The notes: generated by a model from the sequence alone, not told the origin. DNA of 42,083 nucleotides from Rhodospirillaceae bacterium (GCA_009772935.1 WOUR01000056.1:1-42083), one strand, 5' to 3'. Shown: positions 32,882 through 41,896, counted from the stretch's first letter. Translations and numbers: made by a program.

Positions 32882-35509
32882 TCAGCTCCCAAGTTCCATG
32901 ACCGCAGTGCGCAGAGCATCCGCAATCGCCTGCCTTGGGTTGGGTTCTTTTCGCGAAGCTTCGCTCAGCAACGAAGCAGGCATAGCCATACCGAATGTCA
33001 CGTGGACTTTGCGCGGTCGGGGGACGCGGGCGCCGCGGGGCATCGCTTCACGCGTACCCGAGATCCGTACCGGCACGCAGGGCGCACCGGTTCGCATCAC
33101 AATGGCGCCGATTCCGGGCAGGAACCGCTGAATACGCCCATCCGGCGAGCGCCAACTCTCGGGAAACCACACCAGTGCGTCGCCGCGCTCGAGTATCGCG
33201 ACGGCAAGTGCCAATGATGCCTCCGGCGCTTGCTCGTCCAATGGGAAGACGTTGCCTGCACGCATCACCGCCGCATGCGCCCGCGTCCTGAAAAGACGCT
33301 CCGCCACTCCGCTCCACCACGTGTGTCGCAGCACACGCAAGGACTGACATGCGCCCAGAACCAACGGGTCGAGATCGCTTGCATGGTTGGCGACGAGAAT
33401 ATACGGACCGCGATCAGGTATATTGGCAAGTCCTTTCGCCTCAACACGGAAAAACACGCAGCATACGATACGGTTGACCGCATAAGCGAGCGTCCCGAGC
33501 GCGCGCTGCCACGGGCGTGCGGGCGCCAAGTACCGTTCCTCGGGCGACAGAGCCGCATCGGCTTCCTGCGGCGTCGGCTTTCCATTTGCTTCGATCGCGG
33601 CTGTGATCAGGTCGCGCAGGGTGGAGATGCCGGCAATCCGACCTTCGCTCAGGTGGACCCCGAACCGCTCCTGGAGCTTGAGCGACAACGCGATCCACTC
33701 CAGGGAGTCGATGCCCAAATCCAGACTGGGGCTCAAATCCAGCGAAAGCGGTCGCACCGGATACTGTTTGCCGAGCCAATCCCAGATCGCGCGCGCCGCC
33801 GGGCGTGACAGCAGCGCCTCATCGGCGGAACCCAGCGCCGGGCCTGCATCATCGGACATAGAGCCGCCAGCGCGTGCCCGTTCGTACAGTTCATGCAGGA
33901 GGTGGCGGCGCAGCTTGCCCAACCGCGTGCGCGGCAACGGCGCGCGCGCTACAGCAAAGCCGGCAGGGCGCTCGTGCAGTGGGAGGGCCTGCGCCAGCTC
34001 GGAGAGCGTGACGCGCACGACATCGTCGACGCGCCGATGACCCGCCCCGGCGATCCGCGCGAAGTCCGGCTGCACGAGCGCAACGATGCGACCCTCGAAC
34101 TCGAGCACCGCAACCTCCTTGAAGAAGGGGCTCTTGTCGAGTTGTGCCTCGATGCTCTCCGGCAACACCTTCTTGCCGCCGCCCAGGACCATCACCTCCT
34201 TGAGTCGGCCAGTGACGTAGAGGTATCCGTCCGCGTCGACATGACCGAGATCTCCTGTGCGGAACCAGCCATCAGGCTCGAACGCCTGTCGCGTCACCGC
34301 CGCGTCGTCGTACCCCGCGAACACACCCGGCCCTCTGAGCTGGACCTCGCCGACGCCGTCGCGATCGGCATTGGCGATGCGGAGCTGGCCGCCGGGCAGC
34401 GGCAGGCCTTCGCTGCCGATTCTTTGTCGGCCAGGGAGGTTCCCAGTGAAGATCGAAGCCGTTTCGGCGAGTCCATATCCTGGGTAGCAAGCCCAGCCGA
34501 GCCCCTCGAGCTTCCAGACGGAGGACGCGGCGAGATGGGCTCCGCCGCACGCCAGAAACCTGAGCCTGGGCCCGAGTTGTCGGTGCAGCGGCGCGAACAG
34601 CCACCGACCGACATGCCAGCCGGTCACGCGGCGCACGCCGATCGAAATCGCCAGCAGGGAGCCGAAGAGGCCGCGCGCCAGGCCGCCATATCGTGCCACC
34701 CGCGACTCAGCTCCTCGAATCAGTGCCTCGTACAACCGCGGGACGCCGACCATGGCCGTCGCGCGCCCGAGCGCGAGGGCTGCCACAATCTCGGGTCCTT
34801 GCACGGCCTCGGGCAGGACAATGCCTGCACCGCAGCGCAGAGGAAACAGCACCCCCACGATGAACGGATACGCATGGTGGAGCGGTAGCGGCGTCAGCAC
34901 GCGATCTGAACCGTCAATCAACCCCTGCTCGGCGAGCACAAGGACGTTGTGAAGGATGTTGGCGTGGCTCAGCCTGAATGCCTTGGGTGCCCCCGTGGTA
35001 CCCGATGTGTGCATGAGGACGATCGGGTCTTCCGGTACCAGCGCCGGCAGTTCCACCGGCCCGCCCGCCGCCAGCGTTCGCCAGCCGGGCACGGGCCCGT
35101 CGCCGTCCAATGTCCAGACGTCGGTATCCTTATCTTCTAGCGCAGCCCTCACTGCCGACAAGTGCGCCGTGCTTGTGAAGGCACGGCGCGCCCCGCTGGC
35201 CCGAACAAGGGTCTGGACCTCGCCGGTACGCGCCGCATTGTCGATGGGGACGCAAAGCGCTCCCATCGCCGCAAGGGCTAGGCGGATCACGATGAGCTCG
35301 AAAGCGTTTGGGCCGATGGTGACGACGGGCTCGCCCTTGGCGACGCCGGCTGCAACGAGCCCGGCGGCAGTTTTCAACGCTAGTAACCCGACTTCCGCGT
35401 ATGTCCGCGTTGAAACGGTGTCTTGGTTGACACTGATGATGCAAGGGGCGTCGCCACCCCTGGTCACGGCCTCGACGAGGTGCTGGAGCGTCCGCACTTC
35501 AACGGCCAT
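32882..35509 (-). CDS. Acyl-CoA/AMP ligase / ACP / PlsC acyltransferase fusion
   Basis: 875 residues from the ATG at 35509 (MAVEVRTLQ); an ATG at 35560 would add 17 Gly/Pro-rich residues. Domains: AMP-forming ligase at about 1-540 with HTSGTTGAPK near 164, YGLAETASIF and GDLGHVDADGYLYVTGRLKEV; acyl-carrier domain at about 575-650 with phosphopantetheine Ser near 598 (GIDSLEW); PlsC-like acyltransferase at about 690-875 with NHASDLD near 706 and FPES near 779 (the usual FPEGTR is altered to FPESWR). The order ligase-ACP-PlsC differs from the ACP-ligase-PlsC fusion at 13268, so the two are not simple duplicates. It probably activates an acyl group, carries it in cis and transfers it to a lipid acceptor. 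The PaaK-like gene upstream is co-oriented and close. Confidence 0.88.
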   Translation of the reverse strand: MAVEVRTLQHLVEAVTRGGDAPCIISVNQDTVSTRTYAEVGLLALKTAAGLVAAGVAKGEPVVTIGPNAFELIVIRLALAAMGALCVPIDNAARTGEVQTLVRASGARRAFTSTAHLSAVRAALEDKDTDVWTLDGDGPVPGWRTLAAGGPVELPALVPEDPIVLMHTSGTTGAPKAFRLSHANILHNVLVLAEQGLIDGSDRVLTPLPLHHAYPFIVGVLFPLRCGAGIVLPEAVQGPEIVAALALGRATAMVGVPRLYEALIRGAESRVARYGGLARGLFGSLLAISIGVRRVTGWHVGRWLFAPLHRQLGPRLRFLACGGAHLAASSVWKLEGLGWACYPGYGLAETASIFTGNLPGRQRIGSEGLPLPGGQLRIANADRDGVGEVQLRGPGVFAGYDDAAVTRQAFEPDGWFRTGDLGHVDADGYLYVTGRLKEVMVLGGGKKVLPESIEAQLDKSPFFKEVAVLEFEGRIVALVQPDFARIAGAGHRRVDDVVRVTLSELAQALPLHERPAGFAVARAPLPRTRLGKLRRHLLHELYERARAGGSMSDDAGPALGSADEALLSRPAARAIWDWLGKQYPVRPLSLDLSPSLDLGIDSLEWIALSLKLQERFGVHLSEGRIAGISTLRDLITAAIEANGKPTPQEADAALSPEERYLAPARPWQRALGTLAYAVNRIVCCVFFRVEAKGLANIPDRGPYILVANHASDLDPLVLGACQSLRVLRHTWWSGVAERLFRTRAHAAVMRAGNVFPLDEQAPEASLALAVAILERGDALVWFPESWRSPDGRIQRFLPGIGAIVMRTGAPCVPVRISGTREAMPRGARVPRPRKVHVTFGMAMPASLLSEASRKEPNPRQAIADALRTAVMELGS

Positions 35510-35566
35510 CGTCGATGGTCTGCCAGCGCCTTGCGGTGCTGCAACTCCGCCCGCGCCCATGGTTGA

Positions 35567-36991
35567 TCACGAGGGTGTCGTCCGGACGCATTCGCGCGCG
35601 CGATGGGCACCATGCACCACCTTCACCTTGCCCATCCGCCGACTTTCCCGCTCGATGGCGTCGACGAGCAAGATACTGATCTCGGGCGGCACCGCACCCA
35701 AGTCTCGCAAGCGAGCCCGAATTCCGGTCTCGAGGGCGGCTGCCAGCGGGCCCGGCACAGCCCCGATGCGGGCCACGGCCTCGACCCGCATGTGCGCTCG
35801 ATCGTGGGATATCCGGTACTCTGAGACCCCTTCGGTCTGGTCGAGGAGCGTGGTGACCGCCATGGGCGGGACGACCACTTCCCCACCCGCGAGGCCTTTC
35901 AGCGTCATGCAGTCTTCGCGGCGTCCTTCTATGCGATCGATCACCGGGAACGGTCGTCCGCAGGTGCAGGGCGCCGCCGCCATGACCAGCATGTCGGAGA
36001 TCTCGTAGCGGATGATTGGCTGTGTGTAGTTGTAGAGATTGGTGAGGAGCACCTTCCGACCGAGCTCGCCCGCTGCGACCGGCCTGTTGTCGTCGTTCAC
36101 GACCTCGGCGATGAAAAGATCGTTGAGAGCGTGGAGAGAGCCTCTCTCCTTGCATGCCGCAGCAAAGGTCGAAAGCTCGGTGAGGCCGTAGTGATCCAGC
36201 GCATCCACTCCCCACGCTTCGCGAATGCGCCGCCGTGTTTCCACCGTCAGGGGTTCGCTGTGGGTGGAGACCACGCGCGGTTTGATGTCCAGGCGTCGCT
36301 CGATTTGCTCGAGCGCCAACAGTCCGGCGACCGTCGGATAGGGCAGGAGCACCTCGGGTTGGAAGGCATTGAGTTCATCTACGAGTTCTACGATCGGCCG
36401 TGTGACGGCAAGTTGCTGAAGACGGAACAGGCCCACATCGCCGCTCTCTGTCAGCCGGCGGCTGACGTGCTGTGGCGTATCGGCCCCGATGGTGCTTATC
36501 TTCACGCGCCGGGGCAGGCGTGGCTGGACACCGATCATGTGCTGCCATCGCAGCGCATTGGCAAGCTCGGTTGCCCACTCCCGCCGATTGAATACAAAGG
36601 TGCCGCGAAAACCGCTCGTGCCGGCGGTCGTGATCACGCGGTATTCGCCGAGATAGTAATCGTCCCGCCTTATGCGGTGGAGATGAGCTTCGATCTCCGT
36701 CTTCTTCAAGCGCCGGTCGGTCACGACGTCGTCGAAACTGTCCATGAGGCGCGGCTTGTCGATGACGGGCAGCTGGCTGGGCCACTCCACCTCGTCCAAT
36801 CTGATGCCCCGATAGAGGTCGCGGTAGAAGGGCGAGTTCGATGCTGCAAAGGAGAGCAGTCGCCTGAAACGCCTCAGTTGCTCGCTGCGCACCCGAACAG
36901 GGCTCCAGCGGTCGTGCGTTGCCAGCATTTTCGACACCACGAACGCGACGCCCAGATCAATCGCCTGCTTCAGCCTGTACGAAACCAGCAT
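35567..36991 (-). CDS. PaaK-like adenylate-forming enzyme
   Basis: 474 residues from the ATG at 36991 (MLVSYRLKQA); the open frame continues to 37300, but that extension has no family resemblance. It is a relative of phenylacetate-CoA ligase and of capsule-type adenylating enzymes. Visible features are NSPFYRDLY near the N-terminus, the phosphate-binding ITTAGTSGFRG (about 117-127), DHYGLTELS (about 263-271), and a Cys pair in CTCGRPFPVIDRIEGR in the C-terminal subdomain. It should activate a carboxylic acid as an AMP ester; the substrate is unknown. The stop lies 57 bp before the start of the acyl-ligase fusion, so the two probably form an operon and may act on the same lipid. Confidence 0.85.
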   Translation of the reverse strand: MLVSYRLKQAIDLGVAFVVSKMLATHDRWSPVRVRSEQLRRFRRLLSFAASNSPFYRDLYRGIRLDEVEWPSQLPVIDKPRLMDSFDDVVTDRRLKKTEIEAHLHRIRRDDYYLGEYRVITTAGTSGFRGTFVFNRREWATELANALRWQHMIGVQPRLPRRVKISTIGADTPQHVSRRLTESGDVGLFRLQQLAVTRPIVELVDELNAFQPEVLLPYPTVAGLLALEQIERRLDIKPRVVSTHSEPLTVETRRRIREAWGVDALDHYGLTELSTFAAACKERGSLHALNDLFIAEVVNDDNRPVAAGELGRKVLLTNLYNYTQPIIRYEISDMLVMAAAPCTCGRPFPVIDRIEGRREDCMTLKGLAGGEVVVPPMAVTTLLDQTEGVSEYRISHDRAHMRVEAVARIGAVPGPLAAALETGIRARLRDLGAVPPEISILLVDAIERESRRMGKVKVVHGAHRARECVRTTPS

Positions 36992-37426
36992 CGATGGCCT
37001 CCGCCAATTCGATCCAGTTGTTGGATAACATCTGCCGACTCCTGTCTCCTTGAGGCAGATCAAACGACTGGTAGCTGCCATTTCCTCGGGCAGACGGACA
37101 GCGCGGCGATGAAACGGCCGGTTGCTGGGTACCGGGCTTCGCCATCTTGCGTTTCGGGTTCCGCTCCAGAGCGGCTTGTGACCTTCTCGGAGCGGGTTTT
37201 CGGGGAGCGAGGCTCCCCTGAAGCGTTCAGTCGACGATGACCTCCGCGACATGCCGTGTTCGAGGGCGAGGGGGTCTGCGCGCGCACTCCCAAACTTCAC
37301 TCATCTGCATCATGTTTTCGTCAGTCAAGTATTCTACTCATGAATCTCTGCGGCCGTGGTGACAAGGATGTCTTTGCCATCGCCGAGCGTCTTGGAACGA
37401 AGATCTGAGCCGCATCGAAAAGCACT
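36992..37426. other. Intergenic region with two hairpins
   Basis: About 435 bp without a recognisable gene, upstream of the PaaK-like gene. It contains a CCGCTC-CA-GAGCGG stem-loop at 37161-37174 and a perfect seven-pair stem GGGGAGC-GAG-GCTCCCC at 37202-37218. No T-run follows either on the plus strand. The region next to the transposase fragment may be insertion debris. Confidence 0.4.
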
Positions 37427-37640
37427 TCATTGCCGTGCCACACAGACCGAGAGTTTACCCTTCTTGGCAAAGCCGGTGTCGTCGACGATCCAGGCCTCGA
37501 TCGGACCATGACGTTGCATCGCCGGCACCACCCTCTTGCACACCTTCGCCAGCATCCTCTCGTCCGACCATGCTGCCTGGCCGACAAACTGTAGCGGCGA
37601 TTGATGCTGCGCTGCCGTCCGGGCTGGCGCGGTGAACTGA
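37427..37640 (-). pseudogene. Fragment of an IS701-type transposase
   Basis: The minus-strand frame from about 37640 to a stop at 37427 encodes FVGQAAWSDERMLAKV and GPIEAWIVDDTGFAKKG followed by VARQ. This is the N-terminal DDE region of IS701-family transposases, including the first catalytic Asp in DDTGF. Only about 75 of roughly 400 residues remain, and the stop comes directly after VARQ, where relatives continue. The fragment abuts the end of exoD. No terminal inverted repeats were found, so it is a scar rather than an intact element. Confidence 0.8.
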
Positions 37641-37658
37641 TAGTTGCATACATAGGAA

Positions 37659-38306
37659 TCAAAGAAGCTGATCAAACTGCACCGCCGCGAGAATCCAGCC
37701 GAGCATCTCGGCTCCGAACAGGATGAGGATCGCGGTCCAAACGAGTGCGATCACGCTGAGACCGAGCGCCGCCAGGATCGCCAGCCCGTCGCGCTCGATG
37801 AAGCCCACCGCGAACACCGTGAGTGCGATGGCCGGCAAAGCATTGCCGAGCGGAATCGGCAGGGCGAGCGCCAGTGCCATTAGCAGGAGTGGTCCGCCGA
37901 GGGCGACGCGCGCGCCGCGCCCGGTCAGCGGCAGCCACCGGCGCGGTGTTGAATAGCGTTCGGCCCAGCGCAAAGGGGCCGCGAAGCGGCGAATGGCGAC
38001 GGCCACGGGTGTCGATGGAATGGTGCGAACCGCCAGGAAGCGCGGTAGACGCAGCCGGGTTTGACCCGCCATCACCTGGATCGCGATCACGGCGATCATC
38101 GCCCCCAACACGATGCCGAACGGTCCGGGCAGCGGGATCAGCGCCAGCAACGCCGGAACCATCAGGCCGAGCCCCAGCGCCGAGCGTCCCAGCCCCTCGA
38201 GCAGTTCGCCGATGCTGACCCGGTCTGACCTGCCGGCAAGCTGCTCGCTCATGATCAGGAGGCGCGCCGAGGCTCCCGCCGATTGACCGTGCGATGCCGC
38301 CGTCAT
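37659..38306 (-). CDS. exoD: ExoD-family membrane protein
   Basis: 215 residues. The ExoD family was named for a rhizobial gene affecting exopolysaccharide production and alkali sensitivity; its biochemical role is unclear. Typical features are SIGELLEGLGRSALGLGLMVPALLALIPLPGPFGIVLGAMIAV near the start, a basic RLPRFLAVRTIP loop, and three or four further hydrophobic helices. The last residues lie beside the IS701 scrap, so the native C-terminus may have been altered. The gene begins six bases after the end of the degraded terC on the same strand. Confidence 0.88.
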   Translation of the reverse strand: MTAASHGQSAGASARLLIMSEQLAGRSDRVSIGELLEGLGRSALGLGLMVPALLALIPLPGPFGIVLGAMIAVIAIQVMAGQTRLRLPRFLAVRTIPSTPVAVAIRRFAAPLRWAERYSTPRRWLPLTGRGARVALGGPLLLMALALALPIPLGNALPAIALTVFAVGFIERDGLAILAALGLSVIALVWTAILILFGAEMLGWILAAVQFDQLL

Positions 38307-38312
38307 GGCCGC

Positions 38313-38732
38313 TCAACCGGCCGACTGCGGCCGGCCGGCGCGGGACCGCCACAGGCTGTAGCCGACGCCGCCGGCAAGCAATGCCAATGTCATCCCGAGC
38401 GAGATCACGGGGATCGCGAAATAGCTGAAGATCAGCGAGATCACGAACACGTTGTCGGTCGACAGAGCCTTCGATGGCATAGTCCGTAAAGCACTCCATG
38501 CCCGACTCGGCGCCCATTGACCACCAGACCCACACACCGAAGGCCAACGCCATTGCGATGTAGACACGGACAGCTTCAGGCTCTCCGCGGCACCGAGTTC
38601 CCTGTCATGTTTGTTCAGAATCGCGAGGTCGAAGGTGAGCCGCACGACAACAAGGCTGATGAAGGCAATCCAGAACCAGGCTGGCCAGAACCAGGCTGGA
38701 GTGCCGAGAAAGTCGTTGTTCACAAATTCCAT
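38313..38732 (-). pseudogene. TerC-family membrane protein gene with a large internal deletion
   Basis: The 139-codon frame starts like TerC/Alx-type membrane proteins (MEFVNNDFLGTPAWFW, then DRELGAAESLKLS). Near 38570 one base is missing (the expected VFYIAMALAFGVW runs on in another frame), and near 38478 two bases are missing, which restores phase at ALSTDNVFVISLIFSYFAIP. The chain then jumps to VISLGMTLALLAGGVGYSLW, the normal C-terminal helix, losing roughly 200 residues of the central membrane domain. An in-frame 15-bp tandem duplication adds PAWFW near the start. Family members are about 320 residues long, so this copy should be non-functional. Confidence 0.82.
38670..38699. repeat. 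Perfect 15-bp tandem duplication
   Basis: CCAGAACCAGGCTGG occurs twice head-to-tail (38670-38684 and 38685-38699) inside the degraded terC gene and repeats five residues (PAWFW) in frame. It looks like replication slippage. Confidence 0.9.
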
Positions 38733-38774
38733 TGTTCTACCTGGTGCCTGCCATGACCTGTTCGAAGCCGCTAC

Positions 38775-38996
38775 CTACCCGAAAAAATCCATCAGCCGGG
38801 AAAGCTGACTTTGGTGCCGTCTGTCATCGGGGCCGCGCTTGCCATGGTCGTCGCCGTCGAGCGACGCGGCAATTTTCTCCGGTTCGCCGCGATCCAGCCA
38901 GACGCCGCGGCATTCCAGACAGGTATCGATCAGCACACCCTGGTGATTGATTGCGCACATGGGTTTCCGGCACGCCGGGCAATCGAGCATTGTCAT
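38775..38996 (-). CDS. Small TFIIB-type zinc-ribbon protein
   Basis: 73 residues. Residues 6-42 form a zf-TFIIB zinc ribbon with ligands in CPAC and CLEC, followed by the diagnostic GVWLDRGE. A charged linker and a short C-terminal helix (QLSRLMDFFG) complete it, as is usual in these proteins. They are widespread small cytoplasmic proteins of unknown function. It starts three bases after the stop of the DUF465 gene, so the two are co-transcribed. Confidence 0.9.
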   Translation of the reverse strand: MTMLDCPACRKPMCAINHQGVLIDTCLECRGVWLDRGEPEKIAASLDGDDHGKRGPDDRRHQSQLSRLMDFFG

Positions 38997-38999
38997 GGC

Positions 39000-39209
39000 T
39001 CAGACTCTCGCGAATGCCAAGGAGGTCTGCGGCATTGGCGGACGCAGCGCCGCGGCCGACAGCGCCTCCAGCCGGCTCTTCAGACGCAGACGCAACAGCT
39101 TGAGGCGCAGCAGCATGATCCAGTCGGGCGTGGGACGACCGCGCTCGCGTTCGATCTTCGACTGGATAAGAGACGACTTGATCAGCAGGGAATGAAACGT
39201 GCGGGACAT
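39000..39209 (-). CDS. DUF465 (YdcH-like) small helical protein
   Basis: 69 residues from the ATG at 39209, supported by GGAGGTGG just upstream; an ATG at 39278 is less likely. It consists mainly of two amphipathic basic helices (FHSLLIKSSLIQSKIERE and LLRLKLLRLRLKSRLEAL) with the RPxPDW-type turn between them, resembling DUF465/YdcH proteins. Function is unknown. The C-terminal 20 residues look unstructured. The family call is moderate because the protein is short and Leu/Arg-rich. Confidence 0.6.
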   Translation of the reverse strand: MSRTFHSLLIKSSLIQSKIERERGRPTPDWIMLLRLKLLRLRLKSRLEALSAAALRPPMPQTSLAFARV

Positions 39210-39382
39210 GAGGCCACCTCCATCGACATTGTTGGAGGCATGTTCCGGGGCCAACGCAAACGAACAGCACCGGGACATGCCCGATGCGGTACGACATCGC
39301 GACCCGATTGGTCGCCAGAGGGGCCCGTCCCGCTATCTACCGCCTATATGGGCTGCGCGGACGTTTCGTCAAGGGCCCGACG

Positions 39383-40255
39383 TCACGCTCCGCCGACGTC
39401 TTCCAGGGAGCGCACGATGTGCTCGTGCAGCCGCCGCGCCGGCGCCGACAGCTTGCGCGCCGACAGCAGCGCGATCTCGGTGTCGTGCAGATCGGGCAGA
39501 TCCTCGCGGCGCTCGATGGCGGCGAGCCCCGCCGGCACCATGTCCTTGGGCAGCACGGTCATACCGAGCCCGGCCTTTACGGCGGCATGCTGGCCGGCCA
39601 GGGAGGCGCAGCTGTAGGCGACGCGCCATGGCCGCTGCGCCGTGTCGAGCGAATCGGTGGCCCGCTTGCGGTAGACGCAGGGCGGCGGCGACAGGACCAG
39701 GGGCAGTGCTCCTTGCGCCGGTACCGCCAGCCGTTCCGCGGCAACCCAGACCAGCGGTTCCCGCCATACGCGAACGCCGCGATCCGAGCGTTCGGGCTCG
39801 CGCTTGACCAGGACGAGATCGAAGTCGCCCTGTCGGAAGCGGGCCACCAGATTGAGCGTAAAGTCGCAGGTGACCTCGAGCTGCACCGCCGAATAGGCCT
39901 GGGCGAAGCGCGACAAGACCTGCGGCAGGTGGGTGGTGGCGAAGTCTTCCGGCGTGCCCAGCCGCACCGTGCCGGCCAGCGCCGGCTCGTTGAGGCGGGC
40001 CACGAGGCGATCATTGAGTTCAAGCATATGGCGGGCGTCGGCCAGCAGCGATTCGCCCTCGGCGGTTAGGCGCACACGGCGCGACGTGCGGTCGAGGAGG
40101 CGTCGGCCGAGGGCGTCTTCCAGCCGCTTGATCTGCAGGCTGAGTGTCGATTGACGACGCAGAAGTACATCCGCGGCGCGTGTAAAGCCCCCGATCTCGG
40201 CCACGGTCACGAAGGCGCGGAGCAGGTCGATATCGAGGTTTTGCAAGCGAGCCAT
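39383..40255 (-). CDS. LysR-family transcriptional regulator
   Basis: 290 residues. An N-terminal winged helix-turn-helix (LDIDLLRAFVTVAEIGGFTRAADVLLRRQSTLSLQIKRLEDALG, residues 6-50) is followed by the linker helix and a periplasmic-binding-like effector domain (VRLGTPEDFATTHLPQVL, GMTVLPKDMV). It resembles the LrhA-like branch. It is divergent from icd with a 109-bp intergenic region, the arrangement in which LysR proteins usually control the neighbouring gene. The effector is unknown. Confidence 0.93.
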   Translation of the reverse strand: MARLQNLDIDLLRAFVTVAEIGGFTRAADVLLRRQSTLSLQIKRLEDALGRRLLDRTSRRVRLTAEGESLLADARHMLELNDRLVARLNEPALAGTVRLGTPEDFATTHLPQVLSRFAQAYSAVQLEVTCDFTLNLVARFRQGDFDLVLVKREPERSDRGVRVWREPLVWVAAERLAVPAQGALPLVLSPPPCVYRKRATDSLDTAQRPWRVAYSCASLAGQHAAVKAGLGMTVLPKDMVPAGLAAIERREDLPDLHDTEIALLSARKLSAPARRLHEHIVRSLEDVGGA

Positions 40256-40364
40256 GAGTCACTCTATTGATCAATTTTATAAATGTGTAGACTAAAACTA
40301 TCAATTTGTAAGTGGGGTCGGCGGACCTATCTGGGGATCACCACAACTTGCCCCGGAGATCGCC
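40256..40364. promoter_or_regulatory. AT-rich divergent lysR/icd promoter region
   Basis: 109 bp that are clearly more AT-rich than the surroundings. It holds TTGATCAA near 40267 and a matching ATCAA near 40299, giving TTGAT and ATCAA arms about 30 bp apart. This is a plausible place for LysR-type sites controlling both genes. The exact operator cannot be set from one sequence. Confidence 0.4.
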
Positions 40365-41861
40365 ATGAACGCCGTCGTTCAGACCCTGCCGCTTATCGAG
40401 CCCGCCACCCTGCTCGACAGCCCGGTGCCGATCACCGTGGCCTACGGCGACGGCATCGGTCCCGAGATCATGAAGGCCAGCCTCAAGGTGCTGGAGGTCG
40501 CCGGCGCTCGCCTGGCGATCGAGAACATCGCCATCGGCGAAGGCGTCTATCTCGCCGGCGACAGCGCCGGGATCGAGGCGTCGGCCTGGGACTCGCTGCG
40601 CCAGACCAAGGTGTTCTACAAGGCGCCGATCACCACGCCCCAAGGCGGCGGCTACAAGAGCCTGAACGTCACCGTGCGCAAGTCGCTCGGCCTCTTCGCC
40701 AATGTCCGCCCCTGCGTGGCCTACGCGCCGTTCGTGGCGACCAAGCATCCCAAGATGGACGTCGTCATCGTGCGCGAGAACGAGGAGGACCTCTATGCCG
40801 GCATCGAGCACCGGCACAGCGACGAGGTCTACCAGTGCCTGAAGCTGATCACGCGGCCGGGCTGCGAGAAAATCGTGCGCTATGCCTTCGAGTATGCGCT
40901 TGCCAACGGCCGCAAGAAAGTGACGTGCTTCACCAAGGACAACATCATGAAGATGACCGACGGTCTCTTCCACAAGGTGTTCGACGAGATCGGCGCTGAG
41001 TATCCGGCGATCGAGCAGGAGCATTGGATCGTCGATATCGGCGCCGCGAAGCTCGCCGACACGCCGGAAGTATTCGACGTGATCGTCATGCCGAACCTTT
41101 ACGGCGACATCCTGTCCGATGTGGCCGCCCAGATCGCGGGCTCCGTCGGCCTTGCCGGCTCGGCCAATATCGGCGCGCACGCCGCCATGTTCGAGGCCAT
41201 CCACGGCAGCGCTCCGCGTCTGGCCGGCAAGGACAAGGCCAATCCGTCGGGCCTGCTGCTGGCCGGCGTGATGATGATGCAGCATGTCGGGCAATCGGCG
41301 GTCGCCGAGTCCGTCCACAATGCCTGGCTTTGCACCATTGAGGATGGCGTTCATACCTACGACATCTACAAGCTAGGCTTCTCCACCCAGCTCGTCGGCA
41401 CTCAGGCCTTCGCCGATGCCGTGATCGCCAGGCTTGGTCGCACGCCCAGCCGGCTCCTGCCCGTGTCCTATGACAAAGCCGCAAAGCCCATAGAGCTGCC
41501 GGTCTACGCGCCGCGTCCGCCGGCCCGCAAGGAACTGGTTGGCGTCGATGTGTTCGTGCACTGGGCCGGACATGACCCCGACCTGTTGGCGCTGCGGCTG
41601 GCGCCGGTCGTACCCCGCGGAATCGACCTCCAGGTGATCACCAACCGCGGGGTCAAGGTTTGGCCGAACGGTCTCCCCGAGACCTTCTGCACCGACCACT
41701 GGCGCTGTCGGTTCGTCATGGACCAGGGTCTCGCCGGCAACAACACGATGGTTGCGCATTTCCTGCTGCGCCTGGCGACGGCTGGCCTCGACGTGGTGAA
41801 GACCGAGAACCTCTACCTGTTCGACGGAGAGCGCGGCTTCTCGTTGGCGCAAGGACAATAA
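40365..41861 (+). CDS. icd: NADP-dependent isocitrate dehydrogenase (Thermus-type, long form)
   Basis: 498 residues. It converts isocitrate to 2-oxoglutarate in the TCA cycle. The isopropylmalate/isocitrate dehydrogenase core shows YGDGIGPEIM near the N-terminus, the metal-binding Asp in VMPNLYGDILSDVAAQIAGSVGLAGSANIG, and FEAIHGSAPRLAGKDKANP before the cofactor loop. An additional C-terminal domain of about 130 residues (from about VYAPRPPARKELVGVDVFVHW) is the mark of the Thermus-type subfamily. The central region is normal. It is monocistronic: a LysR gene is divergent upstream and a strong terminator follows. Confidence 0.94.
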   Translation: MNAVVQTLPLIEPATLLDSPVPITVAYGDGIGPEIMKASLKVLEVAGARLAIENIAIGEGVYLAGDSAGIEASAWDSLRQTKVFYKAPITTPQGGGYKSLNVTVRKSLGLFANVRPCVAYAPFVATKHPKMDVVIVRENEEDLYAGIEHRHSDEVYQCLKLITRPGCEKIVRYAFEYALANGRKKVTCFTKDNIMKMTDGLFHKVFDEIGAEYPAIEQEHWIVDIGAAKLADTPEVFDVIVMPNLYGDILSDVAAQIAGSVGLAGSANIGAHAAMFEAIHGSAPRLAGKDKANPSGLLLAGVMMMQHVGQSAVAESVHNAWLCTIEDGVHTYDIYKLGFSTQLVGTQAFADAVIARLGRTPSRLLPVSYDKAAKPIELPVYAPRPPARKELVGVDVFVHWAGHDPDLLALRLAPVVPRGIDLQVITNRGVKVWPNGLPETFCTDHWRCRFVMDQGLAGNNTMVAHFLLRLATAGLDVVKTENLYLFDGERGFSLAQGQ

Positions 41862-41896
41862 CAACGGGAGGTGGTATCGTCAGGGAGGCCGCGCGC

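Noticed and set aside
36992..37300. N-terminal extension of the PaaK-like protein
   Set aside because: The extra 103 residues are Arg/Ser/Pro-rich and unlike any PaaK relative; the ATG at 36991 gives a normal-length protein.
37427..37640. A complete insertion sequence
   Set aside because: Only about 75 transposase residues remain and no terminal inverted repeats or target duplications were found.
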